A DNA stretch of 64,000 nucleotides from Amycolatopsis sp. CA-128772 (GCF_002904295.1 NZ_PPHG01000082.1:61568-125567), one strand, 5' to 3'; numbered from the stretch's first letter, positions 1-7,745 are shown. Made by a program: numbers and translations. Notes: a model not told the origin generated them from the letters alone.

Positions 1-251
1 CAGCGCAGTTCGACGTCCCCGACCCGGCGCTGGACGCGCAGCAGCCGTTCCGCGGTATCGGACGAATGAATCGAGTGCTGCCCGCTGTACCGGAAGAGGG
101 CGCCGCCGCCGTGTTGCAGCTCGATGCCCCAGCCGATCAGGGGTGCGCCGTCGAGGTGGTGTGCCGTCCCGAAAACCGTGAACAGCCTGGGCTTTCCGGC
201 CAGGGCCAGCTCCTCGATCACGCGCTGGTACGGTGTGCGGTCAGTGCTCAT
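1..251 (-). CDS. Hypothetical protein, 3' part cut off by the window edge
   Basis: A minus-strand reading frame opens with ATG at 251 and runs without a stop to the left edge, giving 83 complete codons. The start reads MSTDRTPYQRVIEELALAG and continues with residues such as GWGIELQHGGGALFRYSG, which suggests a small soluble domain of aromatic and glycine-rich strands. Codon use is GC-rich in the third position, as in the neighbouring genes. I do not recognise the family. It is divergent from the Scr1-type regulator at 304, and the 52-base gap between them holds a palindrome, so the regulator may control it. That link is inference. The C-terminus lies outside the window. Confidence 0.6.
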   Translation of the reverse strand, partial: MSTDRTPYQRVIEELALAGKPRLFTVFGTAHHLDGAPLIGWGIELQHGGGALFRYSGQHSIHSSDTAERLLRVQRRVGDVELR

Positions 252-265
252 GGAAAGACCTTACC

Positions 266-303
266 GAGAAACTTTCTCCTTAAGCAACTGGTAGTGTCTG
301 CGC
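266..303 (+). promoter_or_regulatory. Divergent promoter region with GAGAAA-C-TTTCTC palindrome
   Basis: Positions 266-278 form an inverted repeat with 6-bp arms and a one-base centre. A TAGTGT hexamer at 292-297 sits six bases before the ATG at 304, the spacing expected of a -10 box for a leaderless transcript. No ribosome-binding site precedes 304. The palindrome lies between two divergent genes and is a natural candidate operator for the HTH protein at 304. The operator role is inferred. Confidence 0.4.
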
Positions 304-1170
304 ATGCACATCCCGTCGGATCCCGAACTGCTGAAGACGCAGCTGGGCATCGAGCTGCGCCGGCTGCGTGAAGAGGCCGGATTCACCGCGTTGGAGGCGT
401 GCGCGGCGATCAACGCGCACACGCCGAAGCTCTCGAAGCTGGAGAACGGCAACCAGACGGCGGACCCGGAGGACATCCGCAAGCTGGCCGAGTTCTACCG
501 GGCGACGCCGGAGCAGCGCGACTACCTGGTGGCGCTGGCCGAGGCCCAGCCGAAACGACGCCGGCGCCGGAAGGCGGCCGAGCGCGACGCGGTGCCGGAC
601 TGGTTCCGCCGGTTCTTGGCGCTCGAATGGGACGCGACGGAGATCCGCACCTACCAGATCGACTTGATCCCCGGTCTGCTCCAGATCGAGGACTACGCGC
701 GGTCGAACATCCTCGCCTGGGAACCGGAAGTCGACGAGCGGATCGTGGACAAGCAGGTGACCACCCGACTCGAACGGCAGGTCGCCTTGCGGCGCAACGG
801 CCGCCCGTCACTGCGCCTCGATGTGGTGTTGAGCGAGGCGGCATTGCGCCGGGTTCAGGGCAGCCACGCCATCATGCGGGCGCAGTTGCAGCACCTGGTC
901 GCAGCGTCGAAGCGGCCCAATATCACCATCCGCGTGCTGCCGTTCGCAGTTCCCGACCGCATCGCGATGCCCTCGTCCTTCTCGCTCTTCCGCCTGCAGG
1001 AGCAGAACTTTTCGACCGTCTACCTCGAAGACCTGTTCGGCGCGACCTACCTCAAGGAGCCGGACGAGTTCACCAAGTACAGCGTCGTTTACGGCCGCCT
1101 GCGGGATGCCGCACTGGACCCGGAAGCGTCTCGCAAGTTCATCGCTAAGGTGGCAGAGTCCTATAAGTAG
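304..1170 (+). CDS. Scr1-family XRE-type HTH regulator with DUF5753 domain
   Basis: The 288-residue protein has an N-terminal XRE-type helix-turn-helix (about residues 12-70; LGIELRRLREEAGFTALEA and KLSKLENGNQTADPEDI are typical helix patterns). A DUF5753/Scr1 sensor or dimer domain follows (about 95-280), beginning with the aromatic stretch VPDWFRRFLALEWDA and the LIPGLLQIEDYAR signature of the family. Such proteins are abundant in streptomycetes and Pseudonocardiaceae and usually sit beside a DUF397 gene, as here. Members studied elsewhere act in development and antibiotic regulation as DNA-binding proteins whose partner is the small DUF397 protein. Translation is probably leaderless from 304. 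The DUF397 gene starts 23 bases after its stop, so the two are likely co-transcribed. Confidence 0.9.
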   Translation: MHIPSDPELLKTQLGIELRRLREEAGFTALEACAAINAHTPKLSKLENGNQTADPEDIRKLAEFYRATPEQRDYLVALAEAQPKRRRRRKAAERDAVPDWFRRFLALEWDATEIRTYQIDLIPGLLQIEDYARSNILAWEPEVDERIVDKQVTTRLERQVALRRNGRPSLRLDVVLSEAALRRVQGSHAIMRAQLQHLVAASKRPNITIRVLPFAVPDRIAMPSSFSLFRLQEQNFSTVYLEDLFGATYLKEPDEFTKYSVVYGRLRDAALDPEASRKFIAKVAESYK

Positions 1171-1193
1171 AGCGCCACCTGAAGGGGTGTGTG

Positions 1194-1406
1194 ATGACAG
1201 CCCCCGAGTCCCCGATCTGGTTCAAGAGCAGCTACAGCGGAAGCAACGGCGGCGACTGTGTCGAAGTCGCCTTCACCGGTCCCGCCGTGGGCATCCGTGA
1301 CACCAAAGCCCGCGCGGCCGGCCAGCTCACCGTCTCCGGCCCGGCGTGGGATGCCCTGCTGGGTCACGCTTTGTCGAGGAACCCCCGCACGGCACCGAGC
1401 ACCTGA
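1194..1406 (+). CDS. DUF397 domain protein, partner of the Scr1-type regulator
   Basis: This 70-residue protein carries the DUF397 signature: WFKSSYSGSNGGDCVEVA near the N-terminus and VGIRDTKA in the middle. An in-frame GTG lies one codon upstream at 1191, but the ATG at 1194 is better spaced from the AGGGG motif at about 1182. DUF397 proteins are small cytoplasmic partners encoded next to DUF5753 regulators, and such pairs are proposed to behave as regulator and antagonist. The gene follows the regulator directly. Its last 43 bases overlap, tail to tail, the minus-strand EACC1-like gene. Confidence 0.9.
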   Translation: MTAPESPIWFKSSYSGSNGGDCVEVAFTGPAVGIRDTKARAAGQLTVSGPAWDALLGHALSRNPRTAPST

Positions 1407-1678
1407 TCGGCATCGCTCGCGGCACCGCAGTCGAGCTCCAGCTCCTCGGCGGCGCCCGAGCGCTTCACTTTCAGGGACACGCTCCCCGCCCCACGCGTCA
1501 GCCACGCGAAGAGCGACCGGCAGAACACCCCGGCGGAGTTGCTCGACACCCCGACCACGACGGCGTCGAAGACCTGGACCCGGCCGCGGAGCTCGGCTTC
1601 GCCGCGCAACCAGGCGGCGAGCTCCGGAAGCTCGCGGTCGGAGTTTGGCACGGTGATCGCAACGATCCCAGCCGTCAC
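1364..1678 (-). CDS. EACC1-like effector-associated protein, apparently orphan
   Basis: The 104-residue protein resembles effector-associated constant component EACC1: LAAWLRGEAELRGRVQVF near the start, a glycine/serine-rich turn (VVGVSSNSAGVF), a second amphipathic helix (LFAWLTRGA), and an acidic strand before a final helix (ADQVLGAVRGFL). EACC1 proteins are recognised by comparative genomics as components of bacterial conflict systems, normally encoded beside caspase-like or trypsin-like effectors. No effector gene is visible here: the neighbours are a DUF397 gene and an ABC permease. GTG at 1678 follows GGGAGA and is preferred. An upstream GTG at 1693 would add five residues. The family assignment is from pattern recall and is moderately sure. 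Confidence 0.55.
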   Translation of the reverse strand: MTAGIVAITVPNSDRELPELAAWLRGEAELRGRVQVFDAVVVGVSSNSAGVFCRSLFAWLTRGAGSVSLKVKRSGAAEELELDCGAASDADQVLGAVRGFLDKA

Positions 1679-1764
1679 CCGGTCTCCCTTCACCCAGAAC
1701 CGGAGAGGACACGAACCTTAGTCGTGTTCGTGGTCTCCCCGGAAGCCCGGGCCGAAATTTGAAT

Positions 1765-1779
1765 ACTGCAATTTGCAGT
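1765..1779. promoter_or_regulatory. Palindrome ACTGCAA-T-TTGCAGT
   Basis: A 15-base inverted repeat with perfect 7-bp arms and a one-base centre touches the stop codon of the ABC permease gene. It lies 86 bases upstream of the EACC1-like start on the minus strand. Local base composition is AT-rich compared with its surroundings. It is a candidate operator for the EACC1-like gene; the binding protein is unknown. Confidence 0.4.
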
Positions 1780-2420
1780 CAGGAGCGTCGGCGAACCAGC
1801 GCCGAAACGGCGAAGAAGCTGGCGGCCAGCATCGCCACCGACGTCACCAGGGCCAGCACCAGCGGGGCGCCGACCGGTTCGTCGTCGGTCAGGGCGTGCA
1901 GCAGCGGGTGGACCAGCGGGATCTTCGCCAGCAGCACCACCACGAGCGTGATCACCGCCGCGAGCACCGTCCAGCCGACGCGCTGCACCAGCAGCCGCGA
2001 GCACGGCAGCGCGATCGCGATTCCCAGCAGCGCGCACGCGAGGTGCGCCGGCAACCCGATCCCGAGCTCCGCCGGATGGAACTTGGACGCCTTGATCGCC
2101 GACCACACCTCGGTGATCACGGTGAGGACCAGGGAGCAGGCCAGCACCGTCAGCACCGCGCCGGTGATCATCCGCCGCCACTGCCGGGCGTGGCTCAACG
2201 TCACCAGGCGCTGCACCGGGTCCTCGATGTCGAGCAGGGCGATCGTCAGCCAGCACGACACGACCAGCAACCCGCCGGCGCTCACGCCGAACAGCGGCAA
2301 CGGCGGCGAATTCGGGTCGGCGTAGAGGATCACGCAGAGCGCGAGGTACGCCAGCAGGGCCGGCAGGTATCGCTGGGAATGCCCGAGCAGCGTCAGGTAG
2401 TACCGCGTCAGGGCGAGCAC
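1779..2420 (-). CDS. ABC transporter membrane subunit (hypothetical permease)
   Basis: Starting at GTG 2420, the gene encodes about 213 residues with roughly six hydrophobic segments. These include a helix at about 20-37, one at about 45-65 (AGGLLVVSCWLTIALL), one near 85-110 and three in the C-terminal half, ending in a short basic tail (ALVRRRS). It lacks a recognisable ABC-2 signature, but the start overlaps the end of the ATPase gene by 13 bases, so translation is probably coupled and the two likely form one transporter. The aspartate-rich DDEPVGAPL loop near residue 182 separates the last two helices. Substrate is unknown. Confidence 0.75.
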   Translation of the reverse strand: MLALTRYYLTLLGHSQRYLPALLAYLALCVILYADPNSPPLPLFGVSAGGLLVVSCWLTIALLDIEDPVQRLVTLSHARQWRRMITGAVLTVLACSLVLTVITEVWSAIKASKFHPAELGIGLPAHLACALLGIAIALPCSRLLVQRVGWTVLAAVITLVVVLLAKIPLVHPLLHALTDDEPVGAPLVLALVTSVAMLAASFFAVSALVRRRS

Positions 2421-3199
2421 GGCGCCACCTCCCGCACCGACCAGCCGTCCTTCAGCGCGCGCAGCAGCACCGCGTCCACCGCGGCGATCTCCACCGTCAG
2501 CACCACCTGGGTGCCCTCGGCGACGGCGTGCCGTACTCCCGGCTTGCCCACCCAGCCGCTTTCGCCGCCGCGCAGCACGATCCGGGTGGTCGGCTCGGCG
2601 CTTTCGGCCGTGAGCCGGCCTTCGTTCATCAGGTGCACGACGTCGGCGTGGTCGTGCACCACCTGCGGCCGGTGGTCGGTGAACACGACGCTCGCGCCGC
2701 GCGCCCGCGTCTCGGCGACGAGCTCGCCGAGGATCGCGTGCGTGCCGACGTCGAGGCCGGACCACGGCTCGTCGAGGATCAGCAGGTCCGGCCGGACCAT
2801 CACGGCCTGGGCGAGCCCGACCTTCTGCGCGTTGCCCTTGGACAGGGTGCGCAGCGGGGCCGTCGGGCCGCCGACGAGCTCGAGGCGTTCGAGCAGCGGG
2901 TCGATCACCGAAAAGTCCGCGAGGCCGCGGATGCGGGCCATGTGCCGCAGGTAGGCCCGCGCGCCCATGCGCTGGCCGGCGGGGAAGCGGTCCGGCAGGT
3001 AGCCGATCCGCGGGGTCCCGCGCAGCGTGCCGGTGGTGGCGTGCGAGACGCCGGCCATGATCCGCAGCAGCGTCGACTTCCCGGAGCCGTTGCTGCCGAG
3101 GACGCCGACGACGTGCCCGGGCTCGACGGTCAGGTCGACGTCGCGGAGGACGAAGTCACCGCGCCCGTACCGCTTGCCGACTCCCTCGAGCCGGATCAC
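2408..3199 (-). CDS. ABC transporter ATP-binding protein
   Basis: This 263-residue nucleotide-binding subunit has Walker A GSNGSGKSTLL (about residues 37-47), an atypical signature LSKGNAQKVGLA in place of LSGGQ, Walker B LLILDEPWSGLD and the H-loop FTDHRP. The changed signature (SKGN) is common in small exporter ATPases. GTG at 3199 overlaps the stop of the upstream glutamine amidotransferase gene by four bases, and the 3' end overlaps the permease start, so pabA, ATPase and permease look like one translationally coupled minus-strand operon. About 70 residues follow the core domain and probably contact the permease. Substrate cannot be told. Confidence 0.88.
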   Translation of the reverse strand: MIRLEGVGKRYGRGDFVLRDVDLTVEPGHVVGVLGSNGSGKSTLLRIMAGVSHATTGTLRGTPRIGYLPDRFPAGQRMGARAYLRHMARIRGLADFSVIDPLLERLELVGGPTAPLRTLSKGNAQKVGLAQAVMVRPDLLILDEPWSGLDVGTHAILGELVAETRARGASVVFTDHRPQVVHDHADVVHLMNEGRLTAESAEPTTRIVLRGGESGWVGKPGVRHAVAEGTQVVLTVEIAAVDAVLLRALKDGWSVREVAPCSP

Positions 3200-3840
3200 G
3201 CAACAGCGGCCTTCTGGAGCGCCTTGGTCGCCCGCTCGAGCTCGTCGACCCGCACCGGATCGACCGGGTGACCCGCCGCGGCCAGCCAGTTCGCCAGCAT
3301 CCGGTGGCCGCCCTCGGTGAGCACGGACTCCGGGTGGAACTGGACGCCTTCCAGCGGCAGCTCGCGGTGGCGCATGCCCATCACGATGCCGGATTCGGTG
3401 CGGCCGGTGATCTCGAAGACGGTGTCGTCGATGGTGTCGGGCACCACGGTCAGGGAGTGGTAGCGGGTGGCCGTGAACTCCTCCGGCAGGTCCTTGAGGA
3501 TGCCGGCGCTCTCGTGGCGGACCTGGCTCGTCTTGCCGTGGAGCAGCTCGGGCGCGCGGTCGACGGTCGCGCCGTAGACGACGCCGAGCGCCTGGTGGCC
3601 GAGGCAGACGCCGAGCATCGGGGTGCGCGTCTCGGCGCACTTGCGGATGACGTCCATGCTCTGACCAGCGCGTTCGGGCGTTCCCGGGCCGGGCGAGACG
3701 AGCACGGCGTCGAATTCGGGCACGCGGTCGAGGTCCACGACGTCGTTGCGCCAGACCGTGCAGTCGGCGCCGAGCTGGGCCAGGTACTGGACCAGGTTGT
3801 AGACGAAGCTGTCGTAGTTGTCGACGACGAGAACGCGCAT
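3196..3840 (-). CDS. pabA: Aminodeoxychorismate/anthranilate synthase component II (glutamine amidotransferase)
   Basis: The 214-residue class I glutamine amidotransferase releases ammonia from glutamine for aminodeoxychorismate (folate) or anthranilate (tryptophan) synthesis. The N-terminus VLVVDNYDSFVYNLVQYL is diagnostic of the TrpG/PabA family. The nucleophile cysteine lies in GVCLGHQALG (about residues 77-86), and the catalytic His-Glu pair lies in FHPESVL (about 170). No synthase component I is present in the window. In mycobacteria the orthologous gene lies close to crgA, where it is called trpG or pabA, and the same neighbourhood is seen here at a greater distance. Which product it serves cannot be told from sequence; the bifunctional role is common. 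Confidence 0.92.
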   Translation of the reverse strand: MRVLVVDNYDSFVYNLVQYLAQLGADCTVWRNDVVDLDRVPEFDAVLVSPGPGTPERAGQSMDVIRKCAETRTPMLGVCLGHQALGVVYGATVDRAPELLHGKTSQVRHESAGILKDLPEEFTATRYHSLTVVPDTIDDTVFEITGRTESGIVMGMRHRELPLEGVQFHPESVLTEGGHRMLANWLAAAGHPVDPVRVDELERATKALQKAAVA

Positions 3841-3891
3841 GGGGCCGAGCTTACCGGCTCCCACCTGGTGGACCGTACGCCAAATCACATT

Positions 3892-3910
3892 TTAGGTTAG
3901 GTGATCCTAA
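3892..3910. promoter_or_regulatory. Candidate IdeR/DtxR iron box upstream of fprA-like gene
   Basis: The 19 bases TTAGGTTAGGTGATCCTAA match the known DtxR/IdeR box (TTAGGTTAGGCTAACCTAA) at 16 of 19 positions. They contain the inverted half-sites GTTAGG and CCTAAC. The box ends seven bases before the GTG at 3917, where a bound repressor would cover the promoter or start. The match is directly visible; iron control of the reductase is inferred. Confidence 0.65.
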
Positions 3911-3916
3911 CTTACC

Positions 3917-5272
3917 GTGGACCGGGTGAGCCGTTCTCTTCGTGTAGCCGTGGTGGGTGCCGGTCCGGCCGGCATCTACGCCGCCGACATCCTGGACAAG
4001 TCCGACGCCGATGTGACGATCGACCTGTTCGAGCGCATGCCGGCGCCCTTCGGGCTGATCCGGTACGGCGTCGCGCCCGACCACCCGCGCATCAAGGGGA
4101 TCGTGACGGCGCTGGAGAAGGTGCTGTCGAAGCCGAACGTCCGCCTGCTGGGCAACATCGACTACGGCACCGACATCAAGCTCGACGAGCTGCGCGAGTT
4201 CTACGACGCGGTGATCTTCTCGACCGGCGCGTCCGCCGACCGCGCCCTCGACATCCCGGGCATCGACCTCGACGGCAGCTACGGCGCCGCCGACTTCGTC
4301 TCCTGGTACGACGGCCACCCGGACGTGCCGCGCACCTGGCCGCTGACCGCGTCCTCGGTCGCGGTCCTCGGCGTCGGGAACGTCGCCCTGGACGTGGCCC
4401 GGATCCTGGCGAAGACGGCCGACGAGCTGCTGACCACCGACATCCCGGACAACGTCTACCAGGGCCTGCGCACGAGCCCGGTGACCGACGTGCACGTGTT
4501 CGGCCGCCGCGGGCCGGCGCAGGCGAAGTTCACCCCGCTGGAGCTGCGGGAGCTGGACCACTCGCCGAACGTCGAGGTCATCGTGTACCCCGAGGACATC
4601 GAGTTCGACGAAGGCAGCGTCGCCGCGCTGCGGGCGTCGAAGCAGATCGACATGGTCGTGAAGACGCTGCAGGAGTGGGCGATCCGCGAGCCGGGCACCC
4701 GGCCGCGGCGGCTGCACCTGCACTTCTTCCACTCGCCGGCTTCGGTGCTGGGTTCGGACGGCCGCGTGACGGGCCTGCGCACCGAGCGGACCGAGCTGAC
4801 CGGCGACGGGACCGTCCGTGGTACCGGCGAATTCCACGACTGGGACGTCCAGGCGGTCTACCGCGCGGTCGGCTACCTGTCGTCGCACCTGCCGGAACTG
4901 CCGTTCGACCACGTGGCCGGCGTGGTCCCGAACCAGGCGGGCCGCGTGCTGGACCTGGACGAGAACCAGCTGCCGGGCGTGTACGTGACGGGCTGGATCA
5001 AGCGCGGCCCGATCGGCCTGATCGGCCACACGAAGGGCGACGCGGCGGAGACGATCGCGAGCCTCCTGTCGGACGCCGACACGCTGACGGCCCCGAAGTA
5101 CGCCTCGCCGGACGCGATCCTGGACTTCCTGGCCACCCGCGGCATCCCGTTCACCACGTGGGACGGCTGGGGCCGCCTGGACGCCCACGAGAAGTCGCTG
5201 GGCTCGGCGACGGGCCGGGAACGGATCAAGGTGGTCGAGCGCGAGGAGATGACCCGCGTCTCGCGCGGCTAG
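3917..5272 (+). CDS. fprA: Ferredoxin-NADP reductase, FprA/adrenodoxin reductase type
   Basis: The 451-residue flavoprotein begins RVAVVGAGPAGIYAADIL (FAD-binding GxGxxG) and contains the adrenodoxin-reductase motif PFGLIRYGVAPDHPRIKG (about residues 47-64). A second dinucleotide motif VAVLGVGNVALDVARIL (about 152-168) binds NADPH, and the C-terminal VTGWIKRGPIGLIGHTK is conserved in FprA. It passes electrons from NADPH to ferredoxins serving P450s, Fe-S assembly or sulphite reduction. Length fits the family (about 450). GTG 3917 is the longest start and GTG 3926 is an alternative. The iron box directly upstream suggests induction in iron limitation. Its 3' end overlaps the convergent response-regulator gene by four bases. 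The gene symbol follows the mycobacterial family. Confidence 0.9.
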   Translation: MDRVSRSLRVAVVGAGPAGIYAADILDKSDADVTIDLFERMPAPFGLIRYGVAPDHPRIKGIVTALEKVLSKPNVRLLGNIDYGTDIKLDELREFYDAVIFSTGASADRALDIPGIDLDGSYGAADFVSWYDGHPDVPRTWPLTASSVAVLGVGNVALDVARILAKTADELLTTDIPDNVYQGLRTSPVTDVHVFGRRGPAQAKFTPLELRELDHSPNVEVIVYPEDIEFDEGSVAALRASKQIDMVVKTLQEWAIREPGTRPRRLHLHFFHSPASVLGSDGRVTGLRTERTELTGDGTVRGTGEFHDWDVQAVYRAVGYLSSHLPELPFDHVAGVVPNQAGRVLDLDENQLPGVYVTGWIKRGPIGLIGHTKGDAAETIASLLSDADTLTAPKYASPDAILDFLATRGIPFTTWDGWGRLDAHEKSLGSATGRERIKVVEREEMTRVSRG

Positions 5273-5985
5273 GTGCCCGCGCCGAGGTAGGCGAGGACCG
5301 CCATCACCCGGCGGTTCGTGTCGTCCGAGGCCGTGATGTCGAGCTTGGCGAAGATGTTCGCGGTGTGCTTGCCGACCGCGCCCTCGCTGAAGTGCAGCTT
5401 CGCGGCGATCGCGGCGTTCGAACAGCCTTCCGCCATCAGCGACAGGACCTCGCGCTCTCTCGGCGTCAGGGCGGCCAGGGGGTCGGAGGCGTTGCCCGCC
5501 ACCAGTTTCGCGATCACCTCGGGGTCCATCACCGTGCCGCCGGCGGCGACCCGGCGGACCGCGTCGATGAACTGCTCGGCGTTGAACACGCGGTCCTTCA
5601 GCAGGTAGCCGATCGCGCCCGTGCCGTCGGCGAGCAGCTCGCGCGCGTACAGCTGCTCGACGTGCTGGGAGAGCACGAGGATCGGCAGCCCGGGAACGTC
5701 CCGGCGGGCGGCCAGCGCGGCCTGCAGGCCCTCGTCGGTGTTCGTCGGCGGCATCCGGACGTCCACAATAGACACTTCCGGGCGGTGCTCGCGCAGGGCC
5801 GCCACCAGTTCCGGACCAGTTCCGACCGCCGCGACAACCTCGAAACCGTGTGCCGCCAAGAGGTGCGTCAGACCGTCTCGGAGGAGGTATTGGTCCTCGG
5901 CGACGACGGTTCTTGGTCGACCACCTCGGGGGGTCCGGGTGGCGGAGCCCCCGGCTCGGGGCGGAGCCCCGGAAGTATCAGACAC
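5269..5985 (-). CDS. NarL/LuxR-family response regulator
   Basis: A 238-residue response regulator. The receiver domain (about residues 25-145) has VAEDQYLLRDGL with the acidic pocket, phospho-acceptor Asp75 in VDVRMPP, and the conserved lysine in LLKDRV. The C-terminal LuxR-type HTH (about 171-230) has LTPREREVLSLMAEGCSNAAIA. It pairs with the histidine kinase immediately upstream and probably controls the divergent ABC exporter at 7915. The first 24 or so residues are a low-complexity Ala/Gly/Arg extension encoded by a GC palindrome. No ATG or GTG lies nearer the receiver domain in this frame, so the start must be GTG 5985, which makes the gene overlap the kinase by 118 bases. Confidence 0.92.
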   Translation of the reverse strand: MSDTSGAPPRAGGSATRTPRGGRPRTVVAEDQYLLRDGLTHLLAAHGFEVVAAVGTGPELVAALREHRPEVSIVDVRMPPTNTDEGLQAALAARRDVPGLPILVLSQHVEQLYARELLADGTGAIGYLLKDRVFNAEQFIDAVRRVAAGGTVMDPEVIAKLVAGNASDPLAALTPREREVLSLMAEGCSNAAIAAKLHFSEGAVGKHTANIFAKLDITASDDTNRRVMAVLAYLGAGT

Positions 5986-7745
5986 GGGATCTCCAGGGTC
6001 GCCTTCGTCGGGCCGCCGATCGGGCTGGTCAGCGTCAACCTACCGTCGAAGCCACCGAGCCGGCGCTCGATTCCCCGCAGTCCCGACCCGCGGGCCGGGT
6101 TCGCGCCACCCGGGCCGTCGTCGGTCGCCACCACCGTGAGGACGTCGTCGGCGAACGCCACCTCGATCGACACCCGCTTCGCGCCGTGTTTCGCCGCGTT
6201 GCCGAGCAGTTCCGACACCGCGAAGTACACGCACGCCTCCACCGGCTCCTCGACGCGGCCCGGCAGCGAGCCGGTGACCTCGGACTTCAGCGGGCTGTCC
6301 ATGGCCAGCGCGCGGACGGCGTCCAGCAGCCCGCGTTCGGACAGCACCGGCGGGTGGATCCCGCGGATCAGCACCCGCAGCTCGGTGAGCGCTTCCGACG
6401 ACGACGCCCGCAGCTCCGCCGCGAGCCGTTTGGCGGCCACGGGATCGGTGTCCACCAGCGCCTCGACCGCGCCGAGCTTCATGCCCATCGCGACGAGCCG
6501 CGACTGGATGCCGTCGTGCAGGTCGCGCTCGATCCGGCGCAGCTCCGCGGCCTGCGTGACCGTGACGTCGGACCGGGTCTGCTTCAGCCGTTCCACGCGC
6601 TGGGCGAGCCGCGTCGACTCCGTCGGTCCCAGCCACAGGCGCGCGAACCGCACCTGCTGCCGGGCGAGCCACGGGGCCGGCATCAGCCCGGCGACGGCCA
6701 GCACCAGCAGGACGGGCGTCTGCGCGAGCGCGCCCAGGTGCGTCGACACCTCCGGGAACGGGAACCAGTCGATGCGCGGCGACACGAAGGGCCGCCAGAT
6801 CCAGAGCGCCGCCAGGCCGGCGACACCCCGGCCGACCAGCGCGACCGTCGGCAGGATCAGCACGAGCGAAACCAGCGGGATCAGCACGCCGCCGATGAGG
6901 TCGCGCCAGGTGGCCCGGTCGCGCAGGATCCACAGCATGCGGGCGTGCTGGAGCGGCCAGAACGGCTCTTCGTAGAGCTGCTTGCAGGACTGGTAGAGCC
7001 CGTCGGGACGGGGCACCGGCAGCCCCGGCGGCGGCAGGTACGGCCGCGGAATGTGCACGCCGGTCCAGTTGCCGGCCTCGCGCCGCCAGGTGTCGGTGAT
7101 GGTGCGGGTCCACAGCACGACCGGGACCGCCAGCGGCATGTAGCAGATCATGAGGACCAGCTGCGGGACCGTGAACACCAGCTGGACCACGGAAACCGCG
7201 AACAGCCCGGCCTGCTGCCCCAGCGCCTCGAGGTGCCGGTGCAGCCAGTTCTTCCGGGGCTCGGCCGGCGGGCGGGGGCCGAGCATCCAGCGCGTCCACC
7301 GGCCGTGGCCGCGCAGGGCCGCCGGCCCGCCGAGCAGGACGGCGACCGGCAGCAGCAGCGTGAGCAGCGGGTTCACCAGCTGCCAGGTGAACTCCCGGCC
7401 CGACGCCGGGTCTTCCAGCGCCCAGGTGAGCCGGTGCTGCCAGCGGATCCAGAACGCCCGCTTGTAGAGCTGGTTGCCGTCGCGGTACCAGCCGTCGCGC
7501 TCGCGCACCGGCTCGGGCGGCTCGGGCCGGTAGGGCACCGCGACCTCGACGCCGCACCAGCGCCCGGCCAGCGTCCGGGCGACCGTCGAGCGGCCGCGGG
7601 TCCATTCGACCGCGGGGCCGAGGAAGAACACGGCCCCCACGCACAGGAGCGCGAACGCGATCAGCTCGACCAGCACGTCGAGCCAGCTGAGCAACGAGAA
7701 CGCGGCCAGCGCCAGGGCCCGGCCCAGCGCACGCGAGTACGTCAT
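5868..7745 (-). CDS. Membrane sensor histidine kinase, HisKA_3 family
   Basis: The 625-residue kinase starts at ATG 7745 behind the strong site GGAGGTGCCGC. The long N-terminal half (about 1-390) carries several hydrophobic segments interrupted by two similar soluble stretches (each with a DG-Y-x-S/N-CKQLYEEPFW or NQLYKRAFW pattern), so it may be an internally duplicated sensor unit. The dimerisation/phosphoacceptor helix is RRIERDLHDGIQSRLVAMGM with the phospho-accepting His in DLHDG. The HATPase domain has ELLGNAAKHG (N box), DDGPGG and SGLRGIERRL. It phosphorylates the LuxR-type regulator encoded next. The two genes overlap by 118 bases, unusually long. The stimulus is unknown, but systems with this layout often sense envelope stress or antibiotics. 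Confidence 0.92.
   Translation of the reverse strand: MTYSRALGRALALAAFSLLSWLDVLVELIAFALLCVGAVFFLGPAVEWTRGRSTVARTLAGRWCGVEVAVPYRPEPPEPVRERDGWYRDGNQLYKRAFWIRWQHRLTWALEDPASGREFTWQLVNPLLTLLLPVAVLLGGPAALRGHGRWTRWMLGPRPPAEPRKNWLHRHLEALGQQAGLFAVSVVQLVFTVPQLVLMICYMPLAVPVVLWTRTITDTWRREAGNWTGVHIPRPYLPPPGLPVPRPDGLYQSCKQLYEEPFWPLQHARMLWILRDRATWRDLIGGVLIPLVSLVLILPTVALVGRGVAGLAALWIWRPFVSPRIDWFPFPEVSTHLGALAQTPVLLVLAVAGLMPAPWLARQQVRFARLWLGPTESTRLAQRVERLKQTRSDVTVTQAAELRRIERDLHDGIQSRLVAMGMKLGAVEALVDTDPVAAKRLAAELRASSSEALTELRVLIRGIHPPVLSERGLLDAVRALAMDSPLKSEVTGSLPGRVEEPVEACVYFAVSELLGNAAKHGAKRVSIEVAFADDVLTVVATDDGPGGANPARGSGLRGIERRLGGFDGRLTLTSPIGGPTKATLEIPCLILPGLRPEPGAPPPGPPEVVDQEPSSPRTNTSSETV
5935..5976. repeat. 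REP-like GC palindrome inside the kinase/regulator overlap
   Basis: Two adjacent imperfect palindromes of the form CCGGGTGGCGGAGCCCCCGG and GGGGCGGAGCCCC occupy the overlap of the kinase 3' end and regulator 5' end. They encode a proline-rich kinase tail and an Ala/Gly/Arg-rich regulator N-terminus. Similar GC palindromes are common between actinobacterial genes, for example at 14333-14374 here. This one lies inside two reading frames. Confidence 0.45.

Noticed and set aside
3901..6975. Plus-strand frame of 1024 codons through fprA, regulator and kinase
   Set aside because: Out-of-frame shadow of fprA and antisense to the two-component genes; Arg/Pro/Ala composition only.
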